DNA from: CAYLZO01 sp964387775
GTDB taxonomy: Bacteria > Chloroflexota > Anaerolineae > JAAYZQ01
NCBI GenBank assembly: GCA_964387775.1
Contig: CAYLZO010000160.1
Span: forward strand, 1 to 12,505
Direction of reading: 5' to 3'
DNA: 12,505 nt
Below the pieces are notes generated by a model. That model did not search any database. It was not told where the DNA came from and was given only the letters and a program-made list of their open reading frames with translations. Shown in pieces: positions 1 through 6,419 of the stretch. Every line of letters starts with the position of its first letter. Positions within the stretch are counted from its first letter, which is position 1. Made by a program: the position numbers and the translations under genes.

Positions 1-563
1 ATCGTAGATGCAAAAGCCAAGCGAAACAGATCACGGAAGTCTGGATCTACAATAGTCGAGATGAAATCTTGAACGATCAGCACTTTGTGCAGAACGTCAG
101 GGCTATAGAATGCCGATCGAGTTCTGAAACCCTTTGGCGGGACGCTCTGGGGTTTATAACCATTGGTGAGCCGATCTTGGTAGAACGACTGCAACCTTTC
201 AATCTCAATCCGAAACCTTTCGATAGATATCTGATAGGCGCGGACCTTAACCCGACAAGCAAGGGCAGCATAGGGGTTGATTTCAAAACCAATGGCCTTG
301 TACCCGAGCAACATGGCTTCTACGAGCGTCGTACCCACGCCCGCGAATGGATCCAACACGGTAGCTCTGCCGTCGAGGAAAGATTGTAGGGTGTCTTGGA
401 CAAAACTGCTGGAGAAACCGGCGATCCAGGGCACCCATCTGTGGACAGGGAGCGTTTTGTTGACAGCAAAGGAGGAATCACTGAAGTTGGAGCTACCGTT
501 CTCCGCAGTTGAAGGCGCATCAGCCTCCATCTCGAACAACTTCAGTTGTTTTGGTTGCAACAT
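1..563 (-). CDS. DNA methyltransferase, N-terminal part (runs off the left edge of the window)
   Basis: The reading frame is open on the minus strand from an ATG at 563-561 to the window edge; 187 residues are visible and the C-terminus is missing. Residues 69-82 carry a classic AdoMet-binding motif I (VLDPFAGVGTTLVE). The acidic motif II follows at about 92-97 (GFEINP, Glu94). The preceding segment (PWIAGFSSSFVQ, about 45-56) also looks like DNA methylases of this type. The DPFAGVGTT form is typical of amino-methylating (N6-adenine/N4-cytosine) DNA methyltransferases, and a DPPY/SPPY catalytic motif would be expected in the missing part. The start lies 24 bases after the stop of the antitoxin-like gene, so the two should share a transcript. 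A GGAG lies 9 bases upstream of the ATG. Base composition is visibly poorer in GC than the rest of the window, which suggests acquisition. Target specificity, and whether a restriction enzyme follows, cannot be seen. Confidence 0.85.
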   Translation of the reverse strand, partial: MLQPKQLKLFEMEADAPSTAENGSSNFSDSSFAVNKTLPVHRWVPWIAGFSSSFVQDTLQSFLDGRATVLDPFAGVGTTLVEAMLLGYKAIGFEINPYAALACRVKVRAYQISIERFRIEIERLQSFYQDRLTNGYKPQSVPPKGFRTRSAFYSPDVLHKVLIVQDFISTIVDPDFRDLFRLAFAST

Positions 564-587
564 GACCTTCCGCTCCAATAGATGCTG

Positions 588-842
588 CTACTCGTCCGAC
601 GCGGGCGGTTCCACAACTTGCCCTAGACGATATTCAGGACGTAGCTCCTTCAAGACGGAGTTCATTTGCTGACGTTCCTGCTCGTCGTCGAGGACGTGGG
701 AGAAATCATCAAAACTTAGAATAATCACTTGAGGAATGCCACGTCGATTCACGATGTACCGCGTGTGATGGTGCGTGATGTCATCCAGGACTCGTCCAAA
801 GTTGTTTTGGGCTTCTGTGGAACTGATGCTTTTGGTTGCCAT
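588..842 (-). CDS. Phd/YefM-family antitoxin-like protein
   Basis: An 84-residue protein with the Phd/YefM pattern. The N-terminal ISSTEAQNNFGRVLDDI (residues 6-22) matches the DNA-binding and dimerisation half. RYIVNRRGIPQVIILSFDDF (28-47) matches the conserved strand-turn-strand ending in a short helix. The charged C-terminal tail (about 50-84) would be the toxin-neutralising part in a true antitoxin. The family usually acts as a labile antitoxin and as a repressor of its own promoter. An in-frame TGA two codons upstream fixes this ATG as the first possible one; the ribosome-binding site (GATGAG) is weak. The expected partner (RelE/YoeB, Doc or PIN toxin) is absent: the next gene is a DNA methyltransferase. 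It could therefore be an orphan antitoxin or a repressor that has taken over control of the methylase operon. The family assignment is firm; the role is inference. Confidence 0.85.
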   Translation of the reverse strand: MATKSISSTEAQNNFGRVLDDITHHHTRYIVNRRGIPQVIILSFDDFSHVLDDEQERQQMNSVLKELRPEYRLGQVVEPPASDE

Positions 843-863
843 CTCTCATCTCATTTACTGTCT

Positions 864-877
864 AAATTAGCTAATTT
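864..877. promoter_or_regulatory. Perfect 14-bp palindrome, likely operator
   Basis: AAATTAGCTAATTT is a perfect palindrome. It begins at the predicted transcription start of the minus-strand promoter and lies between the -10 box and the antitoxin-like gene. Phd/YefM proteins typically repress their own promoters through palindromic sites in this position. The palindrome is observed; its use as an operator is inferred. Confidence 0.6.
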
Positions 878-883
878 GGCTAT

Positions 884-912
884 ATTATACCCAGAAGGAT
901 TTCTTTTGTCAA
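884..912 (-). promoter_or_regulatory. Consensus sigma70-type promoter for the antitoxin-methyltransferase operon
   Basis: Read on the minus strand, TTGACA (912-907) and TATAAT (889-884) are separated by exactly 17 bases. Both hexamers match the consensus perfectly. The predicted transcription start falls near 877, giving a leader of about 35 bases before the ATG at 842. Confidence 0.85.
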
Positions 913-933
913 ATCAGTTGCCGGAGGTATCCG

Positions 934-3900
934 ATGCTCGACTTTTTCCAATCCACCCTACAAGCCCTGGACCCCCCCGTCGCCGGCCTCATCGCCAACG
1001 AGGCCGAGCGCCAGGCGCGCAAAATCATCCTCATCCCCTCCGAGAGCCAGGCGCCCGNNNNNNNNNNCGTGCGCGAGGCCCTGGGCTCCGTCTTTCAGAA
1101 CATCTACGCCGAGGGCTACCCCGACCCCGGCCTGCACGGCGCGTCCCAGGACGAGATCCTCGATTACGAGGTCCAACTGGCCCACTACCGCCGCTACTCC
1201 GACCGGCGCTACTACCAGGGCGTCGAGTACGTGGACGTGCTGGAATCGCTGGCCCGCCGCCGCGCCGCCGAAGCCTTTGCCGCCAACGGCGTGCCGCCCG
1301 ACGAAATCTGGGCCAACGTCCAGCCCCTGTCGGGCAGCCCGGCCAACAGCGCCGTCTACACCGCCCTGGTGCCCCTGGGCAGCACCGTCATGGGCATGGA
1401 CCTGCTCCACGGCGGCCACCTGACCCACGGCAGCCCCGTCAACCGCTCGGGCAAGTTCTACGACATCGTCTCCTACGGCATCGACGAAAAGACCGAGCGG
1501 CTCGACTACGATGCCATCGAGGCCCTGGCCCGCGAGCACAAGCCCGACGGACGTCCCGTCCGCATGATCATCGCCGGCTACACGTCCTACCCCTACGTGC
1601 CCGACTGGGCGCGCTTTCGCCAGATCGCCGACGCCGTGGGCGCCTATCTACTGGCCGATATCTCGCACATCGCCGGCATGGTCGCCGCCGGTGTGGTACC
1701 CAGCCCCATTGGCCACGCCCACGTGACCAGCTTTACCACCCACAAGACCCTCTACGGCCCGCGCGGCGCCGCCATCCTGACCACCGACAAAAAGCTGGCC
1801 CGCAAGATCGACGCCGCCGTCTTTCCCGGCGAACAGGGCGGCCCCCACGTCAACGCCATGGCCGGCATGGCCGTCGCCTTTGAGCTGGCCGCCCGGCCCG
1901 AATTCCGCCAGCTCCAGCAGCAAGTGGTGGACAACGCCGCCCACCTGGCCGCCGAGCTGGCCCAGCGCGGCCTGCGCATCCCCTACGGCGGCACCGACAC
2001 CCACATGCTCCTGGTCGATTGCAAGAGCGTGCGCACCGATTGGGGCGTCAGCCCCGACGGCAAAGAGGGCACGCCGCTCATGGGCGACGTCGTCGCCCGG
2101 GTGCTCGACATCGCCGGGGTCGTGCTCAACCGCAACACGATTCCGGGCGACCAGGGGGCCGGGACGCCCAGCGGCATCCGCCTGGGCACGCCCTGGATCA
2201 CCCAGCGCGGCTTTCGCTTCCCCGAGGTCGAGGACCTGGCCGACATCATCGCCCGGACGCTGAAAGCAATGGAGCCCTACGCCTTTGCCGGGCGCTACGG
2301 GCCGGTCTACCGGGCCAAGATCGATTTCGACGTGCTGGAGGAGGCCAAGCGCGACGTGGTCGAGCTGGCCTGTCGCGTCGACCTGGCCGGCGAATATTGC
2401 CCCAGCGGCTACCCCCACCACTATTTCATGTACAAGCCGACCAAGGACCCCGGCGGCGAGTGGGACCTCATCGAGATCGAGGGTACCCACGCCCGGGGCT
2501 TTTGCAACGTAGCGCTGACCAACGACGTCTATGCCCTCGATCCGGGCCAGAGCCAGCCGACCTGGGTGCTGGCGCCCGACGGCCGGCCCATCAGCGGCGG
2601 CGTGCTCCAGCGGCCCGGCAGCGAGAGCACCCGCTTCCGCCTCCTCGTCCCCAAGTCGGTCGAGTCGCGGGTGGCGCACTGGCTGCGCGCCCTGTCCGAC
2701 GGCTACGTCCACATGGACACAGGCGACATATACGCCAAGGCCCCTGGCCCGGTCGTCGTCCGCCGCCTGCCCCACGAGCTGGCCGACGAGTGGGCCGAGC
2801 GCCCGCCCGCCGTCGAGGATTTCGACGACGGGGAGGCCGGCTGGGCCTTCCACAAGCCCTACTGGATCGGCCAGCATATCCACGCCGACGCCCCCGGCGG
2901 TTCGACTCCGCTCACCACAGGCGGCCTGGCGCCCCTGCCGCCCTTCGAGTGGGACGCGCCGGAAGAGCCGCCCCTGCGGCAGACCGTCCTACACAGCGTC
3001 CACCAGCGGGCCGGGGCCAAGATGGCGCCCTTTGCCGGCTGGGAGATGCCCATCCGCTACGACTCGGTGCAGGAGGAGCACCTGGCCGTGCGCCAGCGCG
3101 CCGGCCTCTTTGACGTCAGCCACATGGGCCTGTTCGAGTTCAGCGGCGAGAACGTACACCTCTTCCTCAACACCGTCACCAGCAACGACGTCTCGCTGCT
3201 GAGCTTCGACAAGCTCAGCCCAGGCGCCGTGGGCCAGGCGCAGTACACCTTCCTGCTCGACCCCCAGGGCCACGTCCTGGACGACGCCTACGTCTACCGC
3301 CTGGAGCCGGACCGCTACTGGCTGGTGGTCAATGCCGCCAACGTGGAGAAGGACTGGGCCTGGCTGAACGCCGTCCGCGACAACCGGGTGCTGATCGACC
3401 CCGAGCGGCCCTGGTCGCGCGCCCTGGGAACGGAGCCTATGGTGAGCGGAGTCGAACCAACTGTCAAGATCCGCGACCTGCGCGACGAGCGGGTGCTGCT
3501 GGCCCTGCAAGGCCCCCGCGCCCGCGACGTGCTGCTGGCCCTGCTCGACGACGAGGCCGACCCGCTGCGCGAGACGCTGTTGGAGATGAAACGCAACGAG
3601 ATCGCCCACGTCCACCTGGCCGGCTACGACCTCTACCTGTCGCGCACGGGCTATACCGGGGAGCCGGTGGCTTTCGAGCTGTTCGTCCATCCGGCGGCGG
3701 CGCCGGCCCTGTGGCGCGCCCTGCTCGAAGAGGGCGAGCCCTTCGGGCTGCAACCCGCCGGCCTGGGCGCCCGCGACAGTCTACGCATCGAGGCCGGGCT
3801 GCCCCTCTACGGCCACGAGCTGGCCGGCCCGCTGGACCTCAACCCCGCCGACGCCGGGTTCGACCCGTACGTCAAGCTCTACAAGCCCTTCTTCGTCGGC

Positions 3901-4293
3901 AAGGCCGCCTACCTGGCCCACGAGCGGGAGCGCGGCGCGCGGCTGGTCCGCTTCCGATTCGCAGAGTACCGCCTCCGTTCCGGTGACGAGGAGCACGCGC
4001 CCATGCCCCGTCACCGCAAAGAGCGCGGTACTTCGCAGGGCGACGTCGTGGTCAGCAAAAAGGGGCGCGTCGTCGGCGCCGTGACCAGCGCCTCCCTCGA
4101 CAGCGAGGGACGGCTGGTCGGCCTGGCCTACGTGCAAAAGCGGTACGCGGCGCGGGGCACCCGCCTGGGCGTCTTTCAGGTGGAGGGCCGGGGCTGGGCC
4201 GACCGCCCGCTGGCCGATCTCAAGACCGGCGACCGGGTCCAGCTCCACGACGACATCACCGTCATCCGCCGCTTTCTGGACAAAAAAGTATAG
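934..4293 (+). CDS. Bifunctional serine hydroxymethyltransferase / glycine-cleavage aminomethyltransferase (SHMT-GcvT fusion)
   Basis: A 1119-residue fusion; GGAGG lies 6 bases before the ATG. Residues 1-450 are a PLP-dependent SHMT (serine + THF to glycine + methylene-THF). Visible are YAEGYP (58-63), ADISHIAG (Asp242, His245), TTHKTLYGPRG with the PLP lysine at Lys271, and SGIRLGTP with the carboxylate-binding Arg416. An insert of about 24 residues (65-89) is absent from the E. coli enzyme. Residues 690-1119 are GcvT (aminomethyl-H-protein + THF to methylene-THF + NH3): AKMAPFAGWEMPIRY (695-709), GLFDVSHMG (724-732), conserved Asp pair 783-784, GARDSLRIEAGLPLYGHEL (945-963), and VGLAYV near the end. 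Residues 451-689 join them and contain a degenerate GcvT-like half-domain. The gene carries a 10-N gap (1058-1067) and several in-frame palindromic repeats. Both halves supply methylene-THF, so channelling is plausible. No gcvH or gcvP is in the window. No convincing plus-strand promoter was seen upstream. Confidence 0.93.
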   Translation: MLDFFQSTLQALDPPVAGLIANEAERQARKIILIPSESQAPXXXXVREALGSVFQNIYAEGYPDPGLHGASQDEILDYEVQLAHYRRYSDRRYYQGVEYVDVLESLARRRAAEAFAANGVPPDEIWANVQPLSGSPANSAVYTALVPLGSTVMGMDLLHGGHLTHGSPVNRSGKFYDIVSYGIDEKTERLDYDAIEALAREHKPDGRPVRMIIAGYTSYPYVPDWARFRQIADAVGAYLLADISHIAGMVAAGVVPSPIGHAHVTSFTTHKTLYGPRGAAILTTDKKLARKIDAAVFPGEQGGPHVNAMAGMAVAFELAARPEFRQLQQQVVDNAAHLAAELAQRGLRIPYGGTDTHMLLVDCKSVRTDWGVSPDGKEGTPLMGDVVARVLDIAGVVLNRNTIPGDQGAGTPSGIRLGTPWITQRGFRFPEVEDLADIIARTLKAMEPYAFAGRYGPVYRAKIDFDVLEEAKRDVVELACRVDLAGEYCPSGYPHHYFMYKPTKDPGGEWDLIEIEGTHARGFCNVALTNDVYALDPGQSQPTWVLAPDGRPISGGVLQRPGSESTRFRLLVPKSVESRVAHWLRALSDGYVHMDTGDIYAKAPGPVVVRRLPHELADEWAERPPAVEDFDDGEAGWAFHKPYWIGQHIHADAPGGSTPLTTGGLAPLPPFEWDAPEEPPLRQTVLHSVHQRAGAKMAPFAGWEMPIRYDSVQEEHLAVRQRAGLFDVSHMGLFEFSGENVHLFLNTVTSNDVSLLSFDKLSPGAVGQAQYTFLLDPQGHVLDDAYVYRLEPDRYWLVVNAANVEKDWAWLNAVRDNRVLIDPERPWSRALGTEPMVSGVEPTVKIRDLRDERVLLALQGPRARDVLLALLDDEADPLRETLLEMKRNEIAHVHLAGYDLYLSRTGYTGEPVAFELFVHPAAAPALWRALLEEGEPFGLQPAGLGARDSLRIEAGLPLYGHELAGPLDLNPADAGFDPYVKLYKPFFVGKAAYLAHERERGARLVRFRFAEYRLRSGDEEHAPMPRHRKERGTSQGDVVVSKKGRVVGAVTSASLDSEGRLVGLAYVQKRYAARGTRLGVFQVEGRGWADRPLADLKTGDRVQLHDDITVIRRFLDKKV
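1058..1067. other. Assembly gap (10 N) inside the SHMT domain
   Basis: Ten undetermined bases lie in codons 42-45, between PSESQAP and VREALGS. The frame is preserved. Compared with SHMTs as I know them, two fewer residues are expected between SES and the ALGS segment, so the true gap may be 4 bases rather than 10. Ten N is a common placeholder length. Confidence 0.95.
2899..2921 (+). repeat. 23-nt dispersed repeat, copy 1 (in frame in the SHMT-GcvT gene)
   Basis: The copy begins GGTTCGACTCCGCTCACC and matches the reverse complement of 3436-3458 at 22 of 23 positions. Here it encodes GSTPLTTG (residues 656-663) in the linker just before the GcvT domain. A looser relative, with TTCGAC and GCTCAGGACAGG, lies at 6227-6247 inside an intergenic element. 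Confidence 0.75.
3436..3458 (-). repeat. 23-nt dispersed repeat, copy 2 (opposite orientation, in frame in the GcvT domain)
   Basis: Reverse-complement copy of 2899-2921 with one mismatch. On the plus strand it reads through GGTGAGCGGAGTCGAACC and encodes PMVSGVEP (residues 835-842). It sits in a loop just before TVKIRDLRDERVLLALQGP, where GcvT proteins vary in length. Confidence 0.75.
3965..4032. repeat. 68-nt nested inverted repeat, in frame in the GcvT C-terminal region
   Basis: Outer arms AGTACCGC (3965-3972) and GCGGTACT (4025-4032) are perfect. Inner arms CGGTGACG (3981-3988) and CGTCACCG (4009-4016) are perfect. They are separated by symmetric 8-base internal segments. The element encodes residues 1011-1033, rich in Arg, Glu and His, exactly where GcvT proteins normally go directly from the strand RLVRFRF to the GDVVVSKKGRVVG strand. 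It looks like a palindromic element that entered the gene without breaking the frame. Confidence 0.75.
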
Positions 4294-4319
4294 AAGCAAA
4301 TCGAAGAAACCATGAGTAA

Positions 4320-4388
4320 ACCACGGAGACACGGAGGGCACAGAGGATTTCGATTTTTCATCTTGTGATTCTCTGTGTTCTCCGTGGT
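4320..4388. repeat. Intergenic inverted repeat of the CCACGGAG type
   Basis: ACCACGGAGA (4320-4329) pairs with TCTCCGTGGT (4379-4388), and CACAGAG (4339-4345) pairs with CTCTGTG (4371-4377). It fills most of the 113-base gap between the fusion gene and the next gene. Sequences of this CCACGGAGACACGGAG kind are widely dispersed repeats in many environmental bacterial genomes (from memory). It could act as a partial terminator or an RNA-stability element, but no U-tract follows it. Confidence 0.75.
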
Positions 4389-4406
4389 AGAATAAAGGAG
4401 ACAGAA

Positions 4407-4688
4407 ATGGCAGACATCCAAGTCCAAGAGACGACCAAGAAAGACGGCTACGAGTTCCAGGTCACCGTGAAGGAACGCGGCAGCGAGACCCGCCACCGGG
4501 TCACCCTCCGCGAAGCCGACTACCAGCGTCTGGTCGGCGGCCGCGTCAGCCCCGAGACCCTGGTGGTCGAGTCCTTCCGCTTCCTCCTGGAACGCGAGCC
4601 GAAGGAGTCGATCCTGGGTTCCTTTGACCTGACCGTCATCAGCCGCTACTTTCCCGGCTACGAGCGCGACATCCAAAAGCGCCTCTGA
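4407..4688 (+). CDS. Small protein of unknown function
   Basis: I do not recognise a named family. The 93-residue protein starts at the ATG preceded by AAGGAG with a 6-base spacer; an upstream in-frame ATT start lacks such a site and lies in the repeat. Residues 1-12 are polar. About 12-45 read as alternating strands (YEFQVTVKERGSETRHRVTL). Residues 54-70 are helical and hydrophobic (SPETLVVESFRFLLERE). The end has the distinctive SILGSFDLTVISRYFPGYE (71-89). There is no signal peptide or membrane segment, so it is likely a small cytosolic alpha/beta protein. It is followed after 31 bases by the MFS transporter gene with a strong ribosome-binding site, suggesting co-transcription. The well-formed site and high-GC third codon positions support a real gene. 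Confidence 0.8.
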   Translation: MADIQVQETTKKDGYEFQVTVKERGSETRHRVTLREADYQRLVGGRVSPETLVVESFRFLLEREPKESILGSFDLTVISRYFPGYERDIQKRL

Positions 4689-4719
4689 GCCCTGACGGAG
4701 GGGGGAGAAAGGAGTCCCA

Positions 4720-6111
4720 ATGGCGGGAGAAGGAGCCGGCGACAAGCTCGCGGCCAAGACCAAGCTGCTCTACGGCGTAGGCGACGTGGGCAACGCCACC
4801 GTCAACAGCGCCATCCAGTTCTTCCTGATGATTTTCTACACCGACGGCGCTCTCATCGCCCCGGCGCTGGCCTCCAGCGCCCTGCTGGTGGGCAAGATCT
4901 GGGACGCCGTCAACGACCCCCTCTTTGGCTGGCTCTCCGACCGGACCACGTCGCGCTTTGGCAAGCGGCGCGTGTTTATGATTTTCGGCGCGCTGCCCCT
5001 GGCCATTTCTATCGTGCTCCTGTGGCGCGTGCCCGGCGGCCTGCCCGACGTGGCGACCTTTGCCTGGATCGCGGGCACGTTCATCTTTTTCGACACGATG
5101 TGGACGCTGACCAACGTGCCCTACTACGCCCTCACCGCCGAGCTGACCGACGATTACGACGAGCGGGCCAGCCTGACCGCCTTTCGCATGGTCCTGGGTG
5201 TGCCGGCCTACATCGTCGGCGCGGCGCTGACGCCCTTTCTCGCCGGGCTCTTTGCCGCCAAGGCGACCGGCTACGGCGTGGTCGGCCTCCTCTACGGCGG
5301 GCTGGCCGCTGCCGCCCTGTGGATTGCCGCCGCCGGCATCCGCGAGCGGCGCCGCATCGCCGAGAGCAAGGCCCAGGCCGCGCCCTGGCGCACGTTCCTG
5401 GACACCTTCAAGAACCGGCCCTTCGTCCAGCTCCTGGCCGCCTATCTGCTGGCCAACACCGCCTTTGCCCTCATCAAGGTCCTGCTGGCCTACTTTCTGA
5501 CCTACCAACTCGGCATGGAGGACCAGGTGCCGGTGGTCATGGGTCTGCTTCTCGTCTTTGTCGCCCTGTTCCTGTTTCCCTGGAAGCGGCTGGCCGAGCG
5601 TTGGAACAAGGGGCCGGCCTACGCCCTGGGGCTGGCCGTCGGCGGGCTGGCCGTGGCGGCGACCTTTCTCCTGCCCGCCGGGCCGACGCCCTGGGTCTAT
5701 GCCATCGCCGTCGTGGCCGGCATCGGCTTTTCGGCCCAGTGGGTCTTTCCCTGGGCCATGGTCCCCGACGTCGTCGAGATCGACCGGCTGGCGAGCGGCG
5801 AGCACCGCAGCGGCATCTACTACGGCGTCTGGGGCCTGGCGACCAAAATCTCCGACGCGCTGGGCATCACGGCCGCCGGCTGGGCGCTGCAACTTTACGG
5901 CTACGTGCCCAACGTCGCCCAGAGCGCCGACACGCTGCTGGGCATCCGGCTCTTTTTCGGGCCGGTGCCCCTGCTCTTTTTCGCCCTGGCCCTGCCGCTC
6001 CTGATCCGGTATCCCATCACCCGCCAGACCCACGCGGAGCTGCGGAGACAACTCAGGGGGACGGAAGCACAACGCGACAATGCGCCTAACCCAGCCCGTC
6101 ATTCTGAGTAG
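4720..6111 (+). CDS. MFS transporter, GPH (glycoside-pentoside-hexuronide:cation symporter) family
   Basis: A 463-residue protein with about 11-12 hydrophobic segments, the normal size for GPH/MelB-type symporters of the inner membrane. Family signatures are visible: YGVGDVGNATVNSAIQFFL (residues 18-36), FYTDG (39-43), and KIWDAVNDPLFGWLSDRT (59-76) followed by SRFGKRR, the first cytoplasmic loop. Later come LTDDYDERASLTAFR (140-154) and, after the midpoint, RSGIYYGVWGLATKISDALG (365-384). Family members move sugars or related solutes with Na+ or H+; the substrate cannot be read from sequence. AAAGGAG sits 5 bases before the ATG, and the upstream small gene ends 31 bases away, so the two probably share an mRNA. 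The last 30 residues are polar and cytoplasmic. It may feed the ThDP enzyme/dehydrogenase pair further downstream, but that is only a guess from proximity. Confidence 0.9.
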   Translation: MAGEGAGDKLAAKTKLLYGVGDVGNATVNSAIQFFLMIFYTDGALIAPALASSALLVGKIWDAVNDPLFGWLSDRTTSRFGKRRVFMIFGALPLAISIVLLWRVPGGLPDVATFAWIAGTFIFFDTMWTLTNVPYYALTAELTDDYDERASLTAFRMVLGVPAYIVGAALTPFLAGLFAAKATGYGVVGLLYGGLAAAALWIAAAGIRERRRIAESKAQAAPWRTFLDTFKNRPFVQLLAAYLLANTAFALIKVLLAYFLTYQLGMEDQVPVVMGLLLVFVALFLFPWKRLAERWNKGPAYALGLAVGGLAVAATFLLPAGPTPWVYAIAVVAGIGFSAQWVFPWAMVPDVVEIDRLASGEHRSGIYYGVWGLATKISDALGITAAGWALQLYGYVPNVAQSADTLLGIRLFFGPVPLLFFALALPLLIRYPITRQTHAELRRQLRGTEAQRDNAPNPARHSE

Positions 6112-6419
6112 CCCACGGCGGTTGCCCGCCGCTCATTATGAAAGAAACAGTCTCCCGTCATTGCGAGGAGCGAGCGGAGCGAGCGACGAAGCAATCTCAC
6201 CTGGGCACAGCCGGGAATTGCTTTCCTTCGACCTGGCTCAGGACAGGCGGGCGCAAACGACGCGCCCTCGCAATGACGGGAGCAAATTGTTTCTTGGTAG
6301 CCAAAGCGGAGCGGGGGCGAAGAATCTCGGTTATGCGACGAGAAACTGATTGCTCGATTCAAGGGAAGATGTTTCTTCGAGATGTTGGGATGGCTGGGGG
6401 AATACGATCAGCGAATCAT
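6112..6419. other. Intergenic stretch without a gene; mostly repeat
   Basis: I see no supportable gene here. About half is the palindromic element at 6142-6296. The remainder (6297-6419), downstream of the small minus-strand gene, has stops in all minus-strand frames after at most 29 codons, so no toxin or partner gene follows that gene. Confidence 0.7.
6142..6296. repeat. MITE-like/interspersed element with 17-bp perfect terminal inverted repeats
   Basis: CTCCCGTCATTGCGAGG (6152-6168) is the perfect reverse complement of 6266-6282. The match extends outward with a short gap: AAGAAACA (6142-6149) against TGTTTCTT (6289-6296). Inside are a GAGCG-rich tract (6168-6186), an AAGCAAT/ATTGCTT pair, and a 21-base TTCGAC-GCTCAGGACAGG unit (6227-6247) related to the repeats in the SHMT-GcvT gene. 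The CGTCATTGCGAGG arm is a repeat motif I know from many bacterial genomes. No target duplication was found. Confidence 0.8.

Noticed and set aside
69..672. Two plus-strand open frames (69-389 and 277-672)
   Set aside because: They lie opposite the methyltransferase and antitoxin genes, whose motifs are unmistakable, and show no family features or ribosome-binding sites.
843..933. A plus-strand promoter for the SHMT-GcvT gene around TATATT (881-886)
   Set aside because: No acceptable -35 hexamer lies 16-18 bases upstream; the TA-rich box is better explained as the reverse of the minus-strand -10.
729..1883. Plus-strand 384-codon frame spanning the promoter region and the SHMT start
   Set aside because: It is out of frame with SHMT, is Arg/Pro-rich beyond 930 and runs across the assembly gap; an artefact of high GC.
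1648..2883. Long minus-strand open frame (411 codons) opposite the SHMT-GcvT gene
   Set aside because: It mirrors the high-GC coding strand; the translation is low-complexity Gly/Val/Ala/Asp-rich, has no motif, and the plus strand clearly encodes SHMT.
4639..6102. 487-codon minus-strand open frame opposite the transporter
   Set aside because: Its product is Gly/Gln/Arg/Asp-rich shadow sequence; the plus strand has full GPH-family motifs.
6099..6362. Minus-strand 87-codon frame as a gene
   Set aside because: It is a translation of the intergenic repeat element; the encoded peptide (with CPEPGRRKAIP) is the usual artefact of that repeat type.
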